A DNA stretch of 64,000 nt from CAZKRU01 sp964555235 (lineage in GTDB: Bacteria; Verrucomicrobiota; Verrucomicrobiia; Methylacidiphilales; CAMAQI01), in contig CAZKRU010000003.1 of assembly GCA_964555235.1 (NCBI GenBank), positions 45,709 to 109,708 of the forward strand. Direction: 5' to 3'. The notes below the pieces were generated by a model that had not been told where the DNA came from, did not search any database, and worked only from the letters and a program-made list of their open reading frames with translations. The stretch's first letter is position 1; each line of letters starts with the position of its first letter. Shown here in pieces: positions 1-8,089 of the stretch. A program made the translations under genes and the position numbers.

Positions 1-924
1 TCCCGTTTGCTGGTGGTGATTGGGCCTTGCTCGATTCACGATCCGAAGGCGGCGCTGGAGTATGCGCAGCGGTTGGTTCGATTGCATGAGGAGTTTTCGG
101 ATCGGATGTATATTTTGATGCGCGTCTATTTTGAGAAACCCCGGACGACGGTCGGCTGGAAGGGGCTCATCAATGATCCCCATTTGGATGGATCGTGCGA
201 TATTGATGCCGGATTGAAGGCCGCGCGGAAGTTGCTTTTGGAGATTAATGAGTTGGGAATGCCGGCGGCGACGGAGCTTTTGGATGGAATCACGCCTCAG
301 TATATTGCGGACTTGGTGAGTTGGACGGCGATTGGCGCGCGGACGACAGAATCGCAAACGCATCGCGAAATGGCGAGTGGACTTTCGATGCCGGTCGGAT
401 TCAAGAATGGGACAGATGGAAGTCTTCAAGTGGCGATGGATGCCATGATGGCTTCTTCGCATCCGCATAGTTTTCTCGGAATTGATGAAGATGGAATGAC
501 GAGTCTCGTTCAGACCACGGGGAATCGATCCACGCACGTTGTTTTGCGGGGGGGGCGTGCTCGGACGAACTACGACGCTTCGAGTATTGCGGAGGCAGTG
601 GCTTTGTTAAAAAAAGCGGGTCTTCGTCCCGATCTGATGGTCGATTGCAGTCATGCGAATTCTGAAAAGCAACACATGAAGCAAGAAGCGGTCTGGCAGA
701 GCGTGATTCGTCAACGGGCTGAAGGAAATCGCAACCTTACGGGCGTGATGGTCGAGAGCAATCTTTACGATGGAAGCCAGCCCTTTCCAAAACCGGTTTC
801 CGAATTAAAATACGGCGTCTCGATTACGGATGCATGCATTGGTTGGGAACTGACCGAGTCGATCCTAAGATGGGGACATGAGCAGTTGGCAGAAGCGGTT
901 GCTGCGGTGAAGCAGGTTTCCTGA
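1..924 (+). CDS. aroG: 3-deoxy-7-phosphoheptulonate (DAHP) synthase, class I, 5' partial
   Basis: Condenses phosphoenolpyruvate and erythrose 4-phosphate in the first step of the shikimate pathway. The reading frame is already open at base 1, so the gene is cut by the window edge; by comparison with E. coli AroG about 50 N-terminal residues are missing. Visible motifs are GPCSIHD (metal-binding Cys), RVYFEKPRTTVGWKG (PEP binding), KNGTDGS, DCSHANS (metal His), GVMVESNL (metal Glu) and SITDACIGW (metal Asp), so the active site is complete. It is the E. coli AroF/G/H type, not the type II plant-like enzyme. Which feedback specificity (Phe, Tyr or Trp) it has cannot be read here, because the N-terminal regulatory part is absent. 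Confidence 0.95.
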   Translation, partial: SRLLVVIGPCSIHDPKAALEYAQRLVRLHEEFSDRMYILMRVYFEKPRTTVGWKGLINDPHLDGSCDIDAGLKAARKLLLEINELGMPAATELLDGITPQYIADLVSWTAIGARTTESQTHREMASGLSMPVGFKNGTDGSLQVAMDAMMASSHPHSFLGIDEDGMTSLVQTTGNRSTHVVLRGGRARTNYDASSIAEAVALLKKAGLRPDLMVDCSHANSEKQHMKQEAVWQSVIRQRAEGNRNLTGVMVESNLYDGSQPFPKPVSELKYGVSITDACIGWELTESILRWGHEQLAEAVAAVKQVS

Positions 925-949
925 GAGTAAAGAATTCTAACGAATCAAT

Positions 950-1015
950 CCGATTTTACCGCGAAGCCTCAAAGTCCTCAAATTTTGAGTCGTTGAGTCT
1001 TCGCGGTTAAATCCG
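950..1015. repeat. Intergenic palindrome, family A copy 1
   Basis: Two 23-bp arms (950-972 and 993-1015) are near-perfect reverse complements, centred on CCGCGAAG...CTTCGCGG, with a 20-bp spacer. It lies in the 235-bp gap after aroG. A related but more degenerate copy lies at 11,530-11,602. Nothing else in this gap looks coding. Confidence 0.75.
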
Positions 1016-1159
1016 TTTTCGATCTCAAAGACTCGACGGCCTTTATCTTCGAGACGATACGGTTATGATCGCTCCCGGATCTAGTGAATTCTGATCAAGG
1101 CAAGCGGGGGCTCGATTTTTCATTGTCCTTGTCGAAATGGGTGACTAGATTTTTCCCCT

Positions 1160-2230
1160 ATGAAGGATCGTTCCAAGGCTTTCTTGCGTCAGCTTCTCAA
1201 TACCCCGAGTCCTTCTGGAGGGGAAACCGCCGGGCAACGGGTTTGGTTGGATTATGTGAAGGAATTTACGGATGAGGTTCAGACGGATGCGTACGGGAAT
1301 GCGGTTGCGATTTTAAATCCGAAGGGGACGCCCCGAATTTTGGTGACGGGACATTCGGACGAGATTGCGTTTCAGGTGCAATACATCGATGACAAGGGGT
1401 ATATTTCATTTTCACCGGTCGGAGGCCACGATTCTACTTTGCCGCGCGGCCAGCGAGTGACGATTCACGGACGCAAAGGGCCGGTGAAGGGGGTTGTCGG
1501 AGCGTTAGCGATTCATATGCAGGATCGCTCAAAGAAATCGGAGGCTCCGGCGTTTCATGATCTTTTTATTGATGTCGGGGCTGCAAGTCGCAAGGAAGTG
1601 GAGAAAGAGGTTCAGGTCGGTGATTTCATTACTTACTCCGTCGGTTGCGAGGAATTGCGGGGAGATCTTTGGGTAGCGCGGGCACACGACAATCGGATCG
1701 GGACTTTTATTGCGGCGGAGACGCTGCGACTCTGCTCCGAATCCAAAAGCAAGCTTCAGGCCTGCGTGATTGCTGCTTCGACGATTCAGGAGGAAGTCGG
1801 GCTTCACGGCGCTCAGATGGTCGGATATGCGGTTCAACCGGATGCCGCGCTGGTGGTTGATGTGGGACATGCAACCGATATTCCGTTGGTGAACAAAAAG
1901 CAATTCGGGGATGTCAAGTTGGGGAAGGGGCCGATTTTGAGCAAGGGGAGCGTGAATCACCCGGTCTTGATTGAGAAATTGGAGAAGGTGGCCGAACGGA
2001 AAAAGATTTCGTATCAACGTGGAATTGATTCGGGACGCTCCGGGACGGATGCTGATTCGATTTTTCTTCAGCGCGGCGGAATTCCGACGGTTTCGATTGG
2101 GGTTCCGAATCGCTACATGCATACGCCGGTCGAGGTGATCAGTCTTCAGGATTTGGAGACGACGAGTGAGTGGTTGGCGGCCTTTGCTCAGGATCAAAAA
2201 TCCGGGGCGAAGTTTAAGGTTAAAATCTGA
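1160..2230 (+). CDS. M42 family metallopeptidase (glutamyl aminopeptidase / FrvX-like)
   Basis: A cytoplasmic di-zinc aminopeptidase of the M42 family, which normally forms 12-subunit tetrahedral particles that trim peptides released by the proteasome or other proteases. The expected metal and catalytic signatures are present in order: GHSDE near residue 65 (first metal His), AHDNRIG (bridging Asp), QEEVGLHGA (catalytic Glu pair), VDVGHATD, and a late HTPVEVI (last His). At 356 residues it has the family's usual length. The ATG at 1,160 is the first plausible start and has only a weak purine-rich leader. These proteins are often mislabelled endoglucanase M; an aminopeptidase role is much better supported. 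Substrate preference (Glu, Leu, Lys) cannot be told from the sequence. Confidence 0.88.
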   Translation: MKDRSKAFLRQLLNTPSPSGGETAGQRVWLDYVKEFTDEVQTDAYGNAVAILNPKGTPRILVTGHSDEIAFQVQYIDDKGYISFSPVGGHDSTLPRGQRVTIHGRKGPVKGVVGALAIHMQDRSKKSEAPAFHDLFIDVGAASRKEVEKEVQVGDFITYSVGCEELRGDLWVARAHDNRIGTFIAAETLRLCSESKSKLQACVIAASTIQEEVGLHGAQMVGYAVQPDAALVVDVGHATDIPLVNKKQFGDVKLGKGPILSKGSVNHPVLIEKLEKVAERKKISYQRGIDSGRSGTDADSIFLQRGGIPTVSIGVPNRYMHTPVEVISLQDLETTSEWLAAFAQDQKSGAKFKVKI

Positions 2231-2235
2231 GAGGA

Positions 2236-2628
2236 ATGAGTATGGCAAACGTCGGACGATTACTTCACACGCGTTACCGGGTCAGCGACCTGGAAAAGAC
2301 GATTCATTTTTATCGCGAGGTTCTCGGCCTCGAAGAGATCAGTCGCAAGACTTCCCCTCGTGGTTCGACCTTAATCTTTTTTAAAGCGCCCGGAAGTGAT
2401 TCCCTCATCGAAATCTGTCATTTCCCTTCCAGCGGTGAAGTGAAGGTTCAGCCTGATCTGACGCATCTCGCTTTTGAAGTAGCGGATTTGGATCTCTTTG
2501 CCGCGGAAGCAGCGAAAAAAGGATATCCGTTGAGCGACGGGCCAACGACCTCAAGTTCCGGAGGACGGTTTGCTTTTATTGATGGACCGGAAGGTTATGA
2601 GTTTGAATTCATCGAGCGAAAATCATGA
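2236..2628 (+). CDS. VOC family (glyoxalase I-like) metalloprotein
   Basis: A single vicinal-oxygen-chelate domain protein of 130 residues. It starts HTRYRVSDLEKTIHFYREVLG, the typical first beta-alpha-beta of glyoxalase I, and ends with DGPEGYEFEFIE, the usual metal-binding Glu strand. The His in LLHTRYRV, the Glu in LIEICH, the His in DLTHLAFEV and the final Glu are placed as in lactoylglutathione lyases, so methylglyoxal detoxification is plausible but other VOC activities are possible. Two ATGs lie six bases apart; the second (2,242) has the better spacing from the GAGAGG at the end of the upstream gene. Its last codons overlap the rpe start by four bases, so the two are probably translated together. 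Confidence 0.8.
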   Translation: MSMANVGRLLHTRYRVSDLEKTIHFYREVLGLEEISRKTSPRGSTLIFFKAPGSDSLIEICHFPSSGEVKVQPDLTHLAFEVADLDLFAAEAAKKGYPLSDGPTTSSSGGRFAFIDGPEGYEFEFIERKS

Positions 2629-3302
2629 AAAAACTTCAAATTGCCCCATCGATTCTGGCTTGTAACTACGTTCGCATCGAAGATGAAATTCGTCGTGTGG
2701 AAGAGGCGGGAGTGGAGATGCTTCATGTCGATATTATGGACGGGCATTTCGTGCCGAATATCACCTTTGGTCCAGAATTTGTAGCCGCGCTCCGACGTAC
2801 GACCGACTTGCCGTTGGATGTGCATTTGATGATTGAGCAGCCGGATCGTTATGTCCGGGCTTTCATCGAGGCGGGGGCGGATATTGTGACGATTCATTTG
2901 GAAGCCTATCACGACGTCGGTCGGACACTTCAAGTGATCAAGGATATGGGGTGTCGTTGCGGGTTGGCCATTAACCCAATGACGATGTTTCAAAATTCCC
3001 TCAAGCATCTGAAGAAAATCGATCTGCTTTTGTGCATGACAGTGAATCCTGGATTTGGTGGGCAACCGTTTATCATCGAAGTGCTGGAGAAAATTCGTCA
3101 GGCGAAGCAATATCGCGAGGAGAATAATCTTTCGTACGACATTGAGGTGGATGGTGGACTCAGCGAGAGCACGATTGGACCGGCCGTGATGGCCGGAGCG
3201 AATGTCATCGTGGCGGGGACATCGATTTTTGGAAAAGAAAATGCGGTTGAAGCGGTGAAGAATCTACGTCTCAAAGCGACCGAAGTCACTGTCGCTGGGT
3301 AA
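2625..3302 (+). CDS. rpe: Ribulose-phosphate 3-epimerase
   Basis: Interconverts ribulose 5-phosphate and xylulose 5-phosphate in the pentose phosphate pathway. The 225-residue TIM barrel shows every family signature: IAPSILACN at the start, HVDIMDGHFVPNITFGP (metal His and catalytic Asp), LDVHLMIEQP, MTVNPGFGGQ (phosphate loop) and EVDGGL (second catalytic Asp). Length is normal. The ATG lies inside the stop of the preceding VOC gene (ATGA overlap), which implies translational coupling. Erythrose 4-phosphate made through this pathway feeds the DAHP synthase encoded upstream, although the spacing does not prove a single operon. Confidence 0.95.
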   Translation: MKKLQIAPSILACNYVRIEDEIRRVEEAGVEMLHVDIMDGHFVPNITFGPEFVAALRRTTDLPLDVHLMIEQPDRYVRAFIEAGADIVTIHLEAYHDVGRTLQVIKDMGCRCGLAINPMTMFQNSLKHLKKIDLLLCMTVNPGFGGQPFIIEVLEKIRQAKQYREENNLSYDIEVDGGLSESTIGPAVMAGANVIVAGTSIFGKENAVEAVKNLRLKATEVTVAG

Positions 3303-3309
3303 GAATTCC

Positions 3310-3411
3310 TCACACAAAGGCACCAAGCTCACAAAGTTTTCATCCCATTTCCGATTTTTCTCTGGAAACCCAAAAAAACCGTCCGATTGTGGCTTCGTGC
3401 CTTTGTGTGAG
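3310..3411. repeat. Intergenic palindrome, family B
   Basis: Two 19-bp arms (3,310-3,328, CTCACACAAAGGCACCAAG, and 3,393-3,411) match as inverted repeats at 18 of 19 positions, enclosing 64 bp. It sits between two converging genes, rpe and the YkgJ-like gene, where a bidirectional terminator would be expected, but no T-tract is adjacent. A much weaker relative with CTCACACAAAG occurs near 6,988. Confidence 0.7.
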
Positions 3412-3431
3412 TCGGTTCCCTCGACTGAAAA

Positions 3432-3767
3432 TCATTCCACGGGGATTGCTTCACAAACATCACGCCAGCCTGCGAAATTCCACGTATTGGGGAAGCCTTT
3501 GCATTGACTCGGTTTGACGGCTTGAATTTTGCAGACGTTGCTGCCTTCTAAAAAAATACATTCGTGATTCGGGCGTGAGATGAGGGAGAGTCCTTGCCGA
3601 TCGGGAAGGATCTGGGTGTAATTTTCTAAAAAATCGGCCAATTCCATTTTCAGGTAATCAGCGATTTTAATGACTTCCGCATCGGTGACACGGACGAATC
3701 CAGGCCAGCGGCAGCAGTTCCCACAGCGTTGGCACTCGTAATGGATCTTTTTGACGGGCTCAGTCAT
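3432..3767 (-). CDS. YkgJ family cysteine cluster protein
   Basis: A small 111-residue protein with the CxxCxxCC signature near its N terminus (CQRCGNCC) and further cysteines in ECIFLEGSNVCKIQ and QCKGFP, typical of the YkgJ/DUF3109-type cluster thought to bind zinc or an iron-sulfur centre. The biochemical role of the family is not established. It begins 13 bases after the stop of the aminotransferase gene on the same strand, so the two are probably co-transcribed. No signal peptide is seen, so it should be cytoplasmic. Confidence 0.8.
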   Translation of the reverse strand: MTEPVKKIHYECQRCGNCCRWPGFVRVTDAEVIKIADYLKMELADFLENYTQILPDRQGLSLISRPNHECIFLEGSNVCKIQAVKPSQCKGFPNTWNFAGWRDVCEAIPVE

Positions 3768-3780
3768 GAGGCTCGTCGTG

Positions 3781-5202
3781 TCAGACTGCGGCGGTTTCTT
3801 CTTCGGAGGGGGCGCCGCTCTTCATCGCTTTGAGAAAATTAGTTCCCATTTCCCAGATCGGGCCCGGGAACTTCTTGAGTCCATTGAGAACGTCATCAAA
3901 TGCGGCGATAAAGCGGTCGATCTCTTTTTGTCCAATGATGAGAGGCGGAAGGATTTTCACGACATCGGCTTTATTGGCGGCGACTTGAGTGAGAATCCGG
4001 TGTTGAGTTAACAAGGGAGTGACAATTAATTGAGGAAAGAGACTGGCATCCATGGCGTGAATTGCCTTCCAACCCATCTTCATCATCATCGAGGAGGGCT
4101 CAGCGAATTCGATGGCGGCCATGAGTCCTTTGACGCGGACTTCCTTGATGATCTCGTGCTTGGCTTGCAGTTCCAAAAGACGTCGTTCGAGTTCCAGTCC
4201 CATGCGGGCGGCATTCTCGGGAAGTTTTTCATCTTCGAGAATCGTCAGAGCGGCGAGTCCCGCGGCACACGCGAGGTTGTTACGTCCAAACGTCGTCGAG
4301 TGAACGATGCAGCGGTCGAGGCGGGAAAACGTTTTTTGATAGATCGCACGGCGGGTAATGATCGCGCCAGCCGGAACGTAACCGCAGCTCAATGCTTTGG
4401 AGAGAGTGAGGATATCGGGTTCGAGGCCCCAATGCTCAAAGGCAAACCATTTTCCGGTACGTCCGAGGCCGGTTTGAACTTCGTCGCAGATGAAAAGGGT
4501 TCCGTATTTTCGACAGAGGGCCTGGGCTTTGTTGAAGTAATCGTCCTTCGGAAACTTGACCCCTTTTCCTTGAACGAGTTCGACGATGAAGGCCGCGACG
4601 TCATTTTTCTTGAGTTCGTGCTCGAGTGAGGAGAGATCTCCGAGATCGACTTTGTCGCAGCCCGGAAGAAAGGGGGCAAAGCCTTCGTGAAAGTACGGAT
4701 TTCCCGTGACCGAGAGCGCGCCGTGAGTGAGGCCATGATAGGAGTTATTGAGTGAAAGAAGACGGGAGCGGCCCGTGGCGGCTTTGGCAAATTTTAAAGC
4801 ACCTTCAACCGATTCGGTTCCACTGTTGCAAAGAAAGACCGCGTCGAGATGAGGCGCACCTTGTTTGGCGAGACGCTTGACGAGTGCTTCAGCGAGGAGG
4901 CCGCTCATCAGGGCGGAATCCATTTGGATCATGTTTGGAAGATTTAATTCGAGGACATCGCGAATTGCTTTTTGAGCCACGGGATGATTGCGACCCATAT
5001 TAAATACGCCAAAGCCGGAGAGAAAATCGAGATAGTCTAGACCTTCGCGATCGTAGAGGTAGGAACCTTCCGCCCGGGCGTAGACTTTGTCGAAGCCGAT
5101 CATGCGCTGGACTTTGACCAAGGTGCGGTTGACGTAACGGTCGTGCAGGTCGTAATTTTCGCCAAGTCGGCTTGTGAAGAGGGCTTTGATATCCAGCGGC
5201 AT
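3781..5202 (-). CDS. Class III PLP-dependent aminotransferase
   Basis: A fold-type I aminotransferase of the acetylornithine/ornithine/4-aminobutyrate group. The PLP lysine lies in LTLSKALSCGYVPAGA, preceded by LFICDEVQTGLGRTGKWFA (Asp binding the pyridine nitrogen), and the phosphate-binding CNSGTESVEGALKFA is intact. I place the start at the ATG MPLDIKALF (5,202); an in-frame TTG twelve codons upstream at 5,238 would add a tail with no family counterpart. From 5,202 the product is 473 residues, slightly long for an ArgD enzyme. No arginine or GABA genes are nearby, so the substrate is unassigned. Confidence 0.87.
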   Translation of the reverse strand: MPLDIKALFTSRLGENYDLHDRYVNRTLVKVQRMIGFDKVYARAEGSYLYDREGLDYLDFLSGFGVFNMGRNHPVAQKAIRDVLELNLPNMIQMDSALMSGLLAEALVKRLAKQGAPHLDAVFLCNSGTESVEGALKFAKAATGRSRLLSLNNSYHGLTHGALSVTGNPYFHEGFAPFLPGCDKVDLGDLSSLEHELKKNDVAAFIVELVQGKGVKFPKDDYFNKAQALCRKYGTLFICDEVQTGLGRTGKWFAFEHWGLEPDILTLSKALSCGYVPAGAIITRRAIYQKTFSRLDRCIVHSTTFGRNNLACAAGLAALTILEDEKLPENAARMGLELERRLLELQAKHEIIKEVRVKGLMAAIEFAEPSSMMMKMGWKAIHAMDASLFPQLIVTPLLTQHRILTQVAANKADVVKILPPLIIGQKEIDRFIAAFDDVLNGLKKFPGPIWEMGTNFLKAMKSGAPSEEETAAV

Positions 5203-5260
5203 GGGCGCTAAAAAAGCACGGGGGGGCTCGGTTCGCAAGCGCAGATTAAGGGAGTAGGAG

Positions 5261-5358
5261 TTTTCCCGCGAAACACGCGAAATGACGCGAAAACAAAATA
5301 ATTTGAAATCAACGAAAGCTCACTTCGTTTCGTGTGTTTAGCGTGTTTCGCGGGAAAA
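5261..5358. repeat. Intergenic palindrome, family C copy 1
   Basis: Perfect 18-bp inverted arms TTTTCCCGCGAAACACGC (5,261-5,278) and its complement (5,341-5,358) enclose 62 bp that themselves contain another CGCGAAA/TTTCGTG pair. It lies between two minus-strand genes, and the right arm ends in an A-run that reads as a T-run on the minus strand. A second copy of this family brackets a composite element at 41,923-42,176. Confidence 0.8.
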
Positions 5359-5375
5359 AATCCGAGAAACGGGGG

Positions 5376-5975
5376 TTACTGCTTTTTTTCGGGAGCTTTC
5401 TCGGCCGGCATGGCGATGGGATCTTCTTCGACGACGGTCATGGAGTTCAGATCTTCCTGGATATTTTTATAGTCGGATTTAATTCCGTTCAGGGATTGTT
5501 TGAGGGTTTCGACATCCGAGTGATAATCCGACTTGATCCCTTTCATCGATTGTTTGAGGGAATCAATCTCCGAGCGGACGCCTTGTCGGGTGCCGACGAC
5601 TTCGACTTTCAATCGGGCGAAGGCCTGATCATTTTCTTTTTGAGTCGCCGTCAGGTTGGCAATATGGGATTCGAGCTGATCGAGGCGTTGGTGAAGGGTC
5701 ACGATATAAATGCCGATACCGAGAGTGAGGAGAAGTCCGAAGAAGAGGAACTTGAGTTTCGGAAGCGCCCAAGCGGTGTCATTGGAGGTGAGCGCTTCCA
5801 TCGTTTCCGGTTGGGACGAGGAGGAGGCTGGAGAGGGAAATTCCTCGACCGGAGCAATCTCATCGACCACGGGAGGGATCTCCATTTCATCACGAGAGCG
5901 AATGCGAATGCGTCCCGTGTTCTGGTTAATCTCCTCCGAGCGGACTTGAAGTTTACCGATGGCAACTTTGACCAT
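5376..5975 (-). CDS. Unknown single-pass membrane protein with coiled coil
   Basis: I do not recognise this 199-residue protein. Its first 70 residues are polar and low in complexity (Ser/Pro/Glu-rich), followed by one clear membrane segment (about residues 74-95, LKFLFFGLLLTLGIGIYIVT). The remainder is a heptad-rich coiled coil with two near-identical units (GIKSDYHSDVETLKQS and GIKSDYKNIQEDLNS). It ends in a charged tail (EKAPEKKQ). The topology suggests a cytoplasmic N terminus and an extracytoplasmic coiled coil, as in envelope spacers, but no named family can be assigned. It stands alone between palindrome C1 and ribH. Confidence 0.6.
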   Translation of the reverse strand: MVKVAIGKLQVRSEEINQNTGRIRIRSRDEMEIPPVVDEIAPVEEFPSPASSSSQPETMEALTSNDTAWALPKLKFLFFGLLLTLGIGIYIVTLHQRLDQLESHIANLTATQKENDQAFARLKVEVVGTRQGVRSEIDSLKQSMKGIKSDYHSDVETLKQSLNGIKSDYKNIQEDLNSMTVVEEDPIAMPAEKAPEKKQ

Positions 5976-6116
5976 AAGAGATAGAATGCCATTATTTATC
6001 GCTTTGGCAAATCCGGAGTGTTACTTCTCTTCTTTCCAAACGTCGACTTCCCCAATCCGGCTCAGACCTGATGAACGTGCTTGTCTCTCGAGAGGAGAAC
6101 CGATAGAACGAGCTGA

Positions 6117-6533
6117 GTGAAGAGGAAGAACTATCATTTTGCAGCGGTTGTGAGCGAGTTTCATCGCGATTTTACAGAGGCGATGTTGCAGGCGGCAGAG
6201 CGGGAATTGGTGCGTCATGAGTTGACGGTGGTCTGGGTTCCTGGATCCTTCGAAATTCCGCTTCAAGTGCAACGCTTGGCCCGCACGGGACAATTTGATG
6301 CAGTCCTCGCGCTCGGATTGGTTTGGCAGGGGGAGACGTTGCACAACACCGAAATTTTACGAGCGGTTACAGATGCGTTGATGCGGATCAGTTTGGAAAC
6401 GAATGTTCCGGTGGTTCACGAGGTTCTTTCGGTTTCTTCCAAAAAGCAGGCGAAGGAACGGACTTGCGGAAAACTCAGTCGGGGGCGGGAAGCCGCGCTC
6501 GCCGCATTGGCTGTGGCTCATTTGGGGAAATAA
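6117..6533 (+). CDS. ribH: 6,7-dimethyl-8-ribityllumazine synthase, divergent
   Basis: Condenses 5-amino-6-ribitylaminouracil with dihydroxybutanone phosphate in the penultimate step of riboflavin synthesis. Family markers are VVWVPGSFEIPL, FDAVLALGLVWQGET and the catalytic His (H76 in TLHNTEI). The start must be the GTG at 6,117, because an in-frame TGA lies directly upstream. Compared with E. coli RibH the substrate-binding stretches are altered: the usual RFN near the N terminus reads EFH, and RGGTAHFEY reads WQGETLHNTE. My recollection is that related PVC bacteria share this form, so it is probably functional. nusB follows after three bases, the usual ribH-nusB pairing. Confidence 0.85.
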   Translation: MKRKNYHFAAVVSEFHRDFTEAMLQAAERELVRHELTVVWVPGSFEIPLQVQRLARTGQFDAVLALGLVWQGETLHNTEILRAVTDALMRISLETNVPVVHEVLSVSSKKQAKERTCGKLSRGREAALAALAVAHLGK

Positions 6534-6536
6534 CGT

Positions 6537-6971
6537 ATGGGACCTCGAAGACATGGCCGTGAAATGGCGGTTCAATTTCTTTACCTTCGGGAAAATCAAC
6601 CGACGCAGACGGTGGAGGAATCTCTAAAGTTTTTTTGGGAGATGAATGAAGCGGCGGCTTCGACCCGAAAGTTTGCGGATAAGATGATTCAAGGGGTGAT
6701 GGGGAAGCTTCCCGAGATTGATGCCAAAATTTTGGCGCTGACGGAAAACTGGAACTGGGATCGAATTGCGTTGGTGGATAAATCCATTTTACGATTGGCG
6801 ATCTACGAGCTTCTTTTTTGTGACGACATTCCTCCGGTGGTTTCGATTAATGAGGCGATTGAAGTGGCAAAACGATTTAGTACCCCGGATTCCGGAAAAT
6901 TTGTGAACGGGATTTTGGATCGTCTTCGCAAGGATCTGACCCGACCGGCGCGTCAGGCTGCGGGGAAGTAA
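6537..6971 (+). CDS. nusB: Transcription antitermination factor NusB
   Basis: An all-helical RNA-binding protein that, with S10/NusE, binds boxA and supports antitermination of rRNA operons. The 144-residue product begins RRHGREMAVQFLYLRE, the canonical NusB N terminus. It has NWNWDRIALVDKSILRLAIYELLF and PPVVSINEAIEVAKRFSTPDSGKFVNGILDRL, the strongly conserved C-terminal half. It starts three bases after ribH and is almost certainly co-transcribed and translationally coupled with it. Confidence 0.95.
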   Translation: MGPRRHGREMAVQFLYLRENQPTQTVEESLKFFWEMNEAAASTRKFADKMIQGVMGKLPEIDAKILALTENWNWDRIALVDKSILRLAIYELLFCDDIPPVVSINEAIEVAKRFSTPDSGKFVNGILDRLRKDLTRPARQAAGK

Positions 6972-7040
6972 GGTTTCTTGAGCCTCCTCACACAAAGCTC
7001 CTGCCCGTGGAACGTGCTGACGCGGTTGTGAAGTGGATGA

Positions 7041-7135
7041 TTTTTCGCGCGGAGTCGCGGAGATCGCCGAGTGATTGATTTTGTTTTTCAATTCAAAACC
7101 TGCCCTCAGCGGACTCCGTTGCTCTGCGCGAGAAA
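7041..7135. repeat. Intergenic palindrome, family H copy 1
   Basis: Arms at 7,041-7,071 (TTTTTCGCGCGGAGTCGCGG onward) and 7,105-7,135 are imperfect inverted repeats. Related elements lie at 51,293-51,371 and 53,051-53,130. This one occupies the 333-bp gap between nusB and mlaE; the rest of that gap shows no gene, only a weak outer CTCACACAAAG / CTCTGTGTGA pair at 6,988 and 7,230. Confidence 0.65.
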
Positions 7136-7304
7136 CTCTTTATCATGAGGTCCTTAGAAGTTTACTTCATTGAGAGGTGCGAAGCCACAATTGGAGGGGA
7201 GAGTTTGATCAATCTCCGTGAGTGCTGAGACCTCTGTGTGAAACTTCTCTGCATTCCAGTCTTTTCGCTCGCCTCCATTCAAAATCCCGGTATTCCTTCT
7301 GGGC

Positions 7305-8087
7305 ATGGTAATCTGGGCGCAACAACTCGGTGCGAGTTTCTTCCGGTTCCTGAGGACGGGGGGAGAGATCGTGCTTTTGGTGGTAGATGTTTTTCGCTCG
7401 CTCCGCTGGTTTCCAATTCGCTGGAATCTCGTTCAACAACAAATCTTTTTCATTGGAGTTAAATCACAGCCGGTGGTGATTTTAACGGGAGCCTGCATCG
7501 GAGCGGTTTTTACGGCTCAAACGCAGCATAAGTTCGGTGAGTTGGGAATGAGTTCGGCGGTGGGGCCGGTCGTTTCGGTGGCGATGTGTCGCGAGTTGGG
7601 GCCGATTCTTTGCGGGTTGATGATTGCGGGCCGCGTTGGGGCGGCGATGGCAACGGAAATTGCGACGATGAAAATTACGGAACAGATCGATGCGCTCCGA
7701 TCGATGGCAGTCTACCCAACGGACTACCTGGTGGTTCCGAGGTTGATTGCGATGACGATTTGCATGCCGATCTTGGTGGGGGTCAGTATTATTTGTGGGA
7801 TTGGAGCTGGATATCTGGTGGCCGTGCCGATTTTGGGAGTTGAAAGTGTCTATCATATCAACAACACCTTGAAATTCACTTCCGAAGTAGATGTCTCGGT
7901 CGGATTGATCAAAGCGCTCAGCTTCGGCTGGATTATTGCGATTATCTCGACGCATCGGGGATTGACCTCGGCGCAGGGAGCGCAAGGGGTGGGGCGCGCA
8001 ACGACGGCGGCGGTGGTTGTTTCGTCGATCATCTTGTTGATCGCCAATTTCTTTATCACCTTCCTGCTCAATAACCTTCTGGGATAA
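7305..8087 (+). CDS. mlaE: MlaE-type ABC transporter permease (lipid asymmetry)
   Basis: Integral membrane subunit of the MCE/Mla transporter, which moves phospholipids between inner and outer membranes. The 260-residue product has the MlaE hallmarks: CRELGPILCGLMIAGRVGAAMATEIATMKITEQIDALRSM, the coupling helix and EQIDAL motif, with about five to six hydrophobic segments. Typical Pfam family is MlaE (DUF140). It heads an operon with mlaF (two-base gap) and mlaD. No soluble periplasmic MlaC or STAS-domain MlaB gene is present in the cluster. Confidence 0.93.
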   Translation: MVIWAQQLGASFFRFLRTGGEIVLLVVDVFRSLRWFPIRWNLVQQQIFFIGVKSQPVVILTGACIGAVFTAQTQHKFGELGMSSAVGPVVSVAMCRELGPILCGLMIAGRVGAAMATEIATMKITEQIDALRSMAVYPTDYLVVPRLIAMTICMPILVGVSIICGIGAGYLVAVPILGVESVYHINNTLKFTSEVDVSVGLIKALSFGWIIAIISTHRGLTSAQGAQGVGRATTAAVVVSSIILLIANFFITFLLNNLLG

Positions 8088-8089
8088 TC

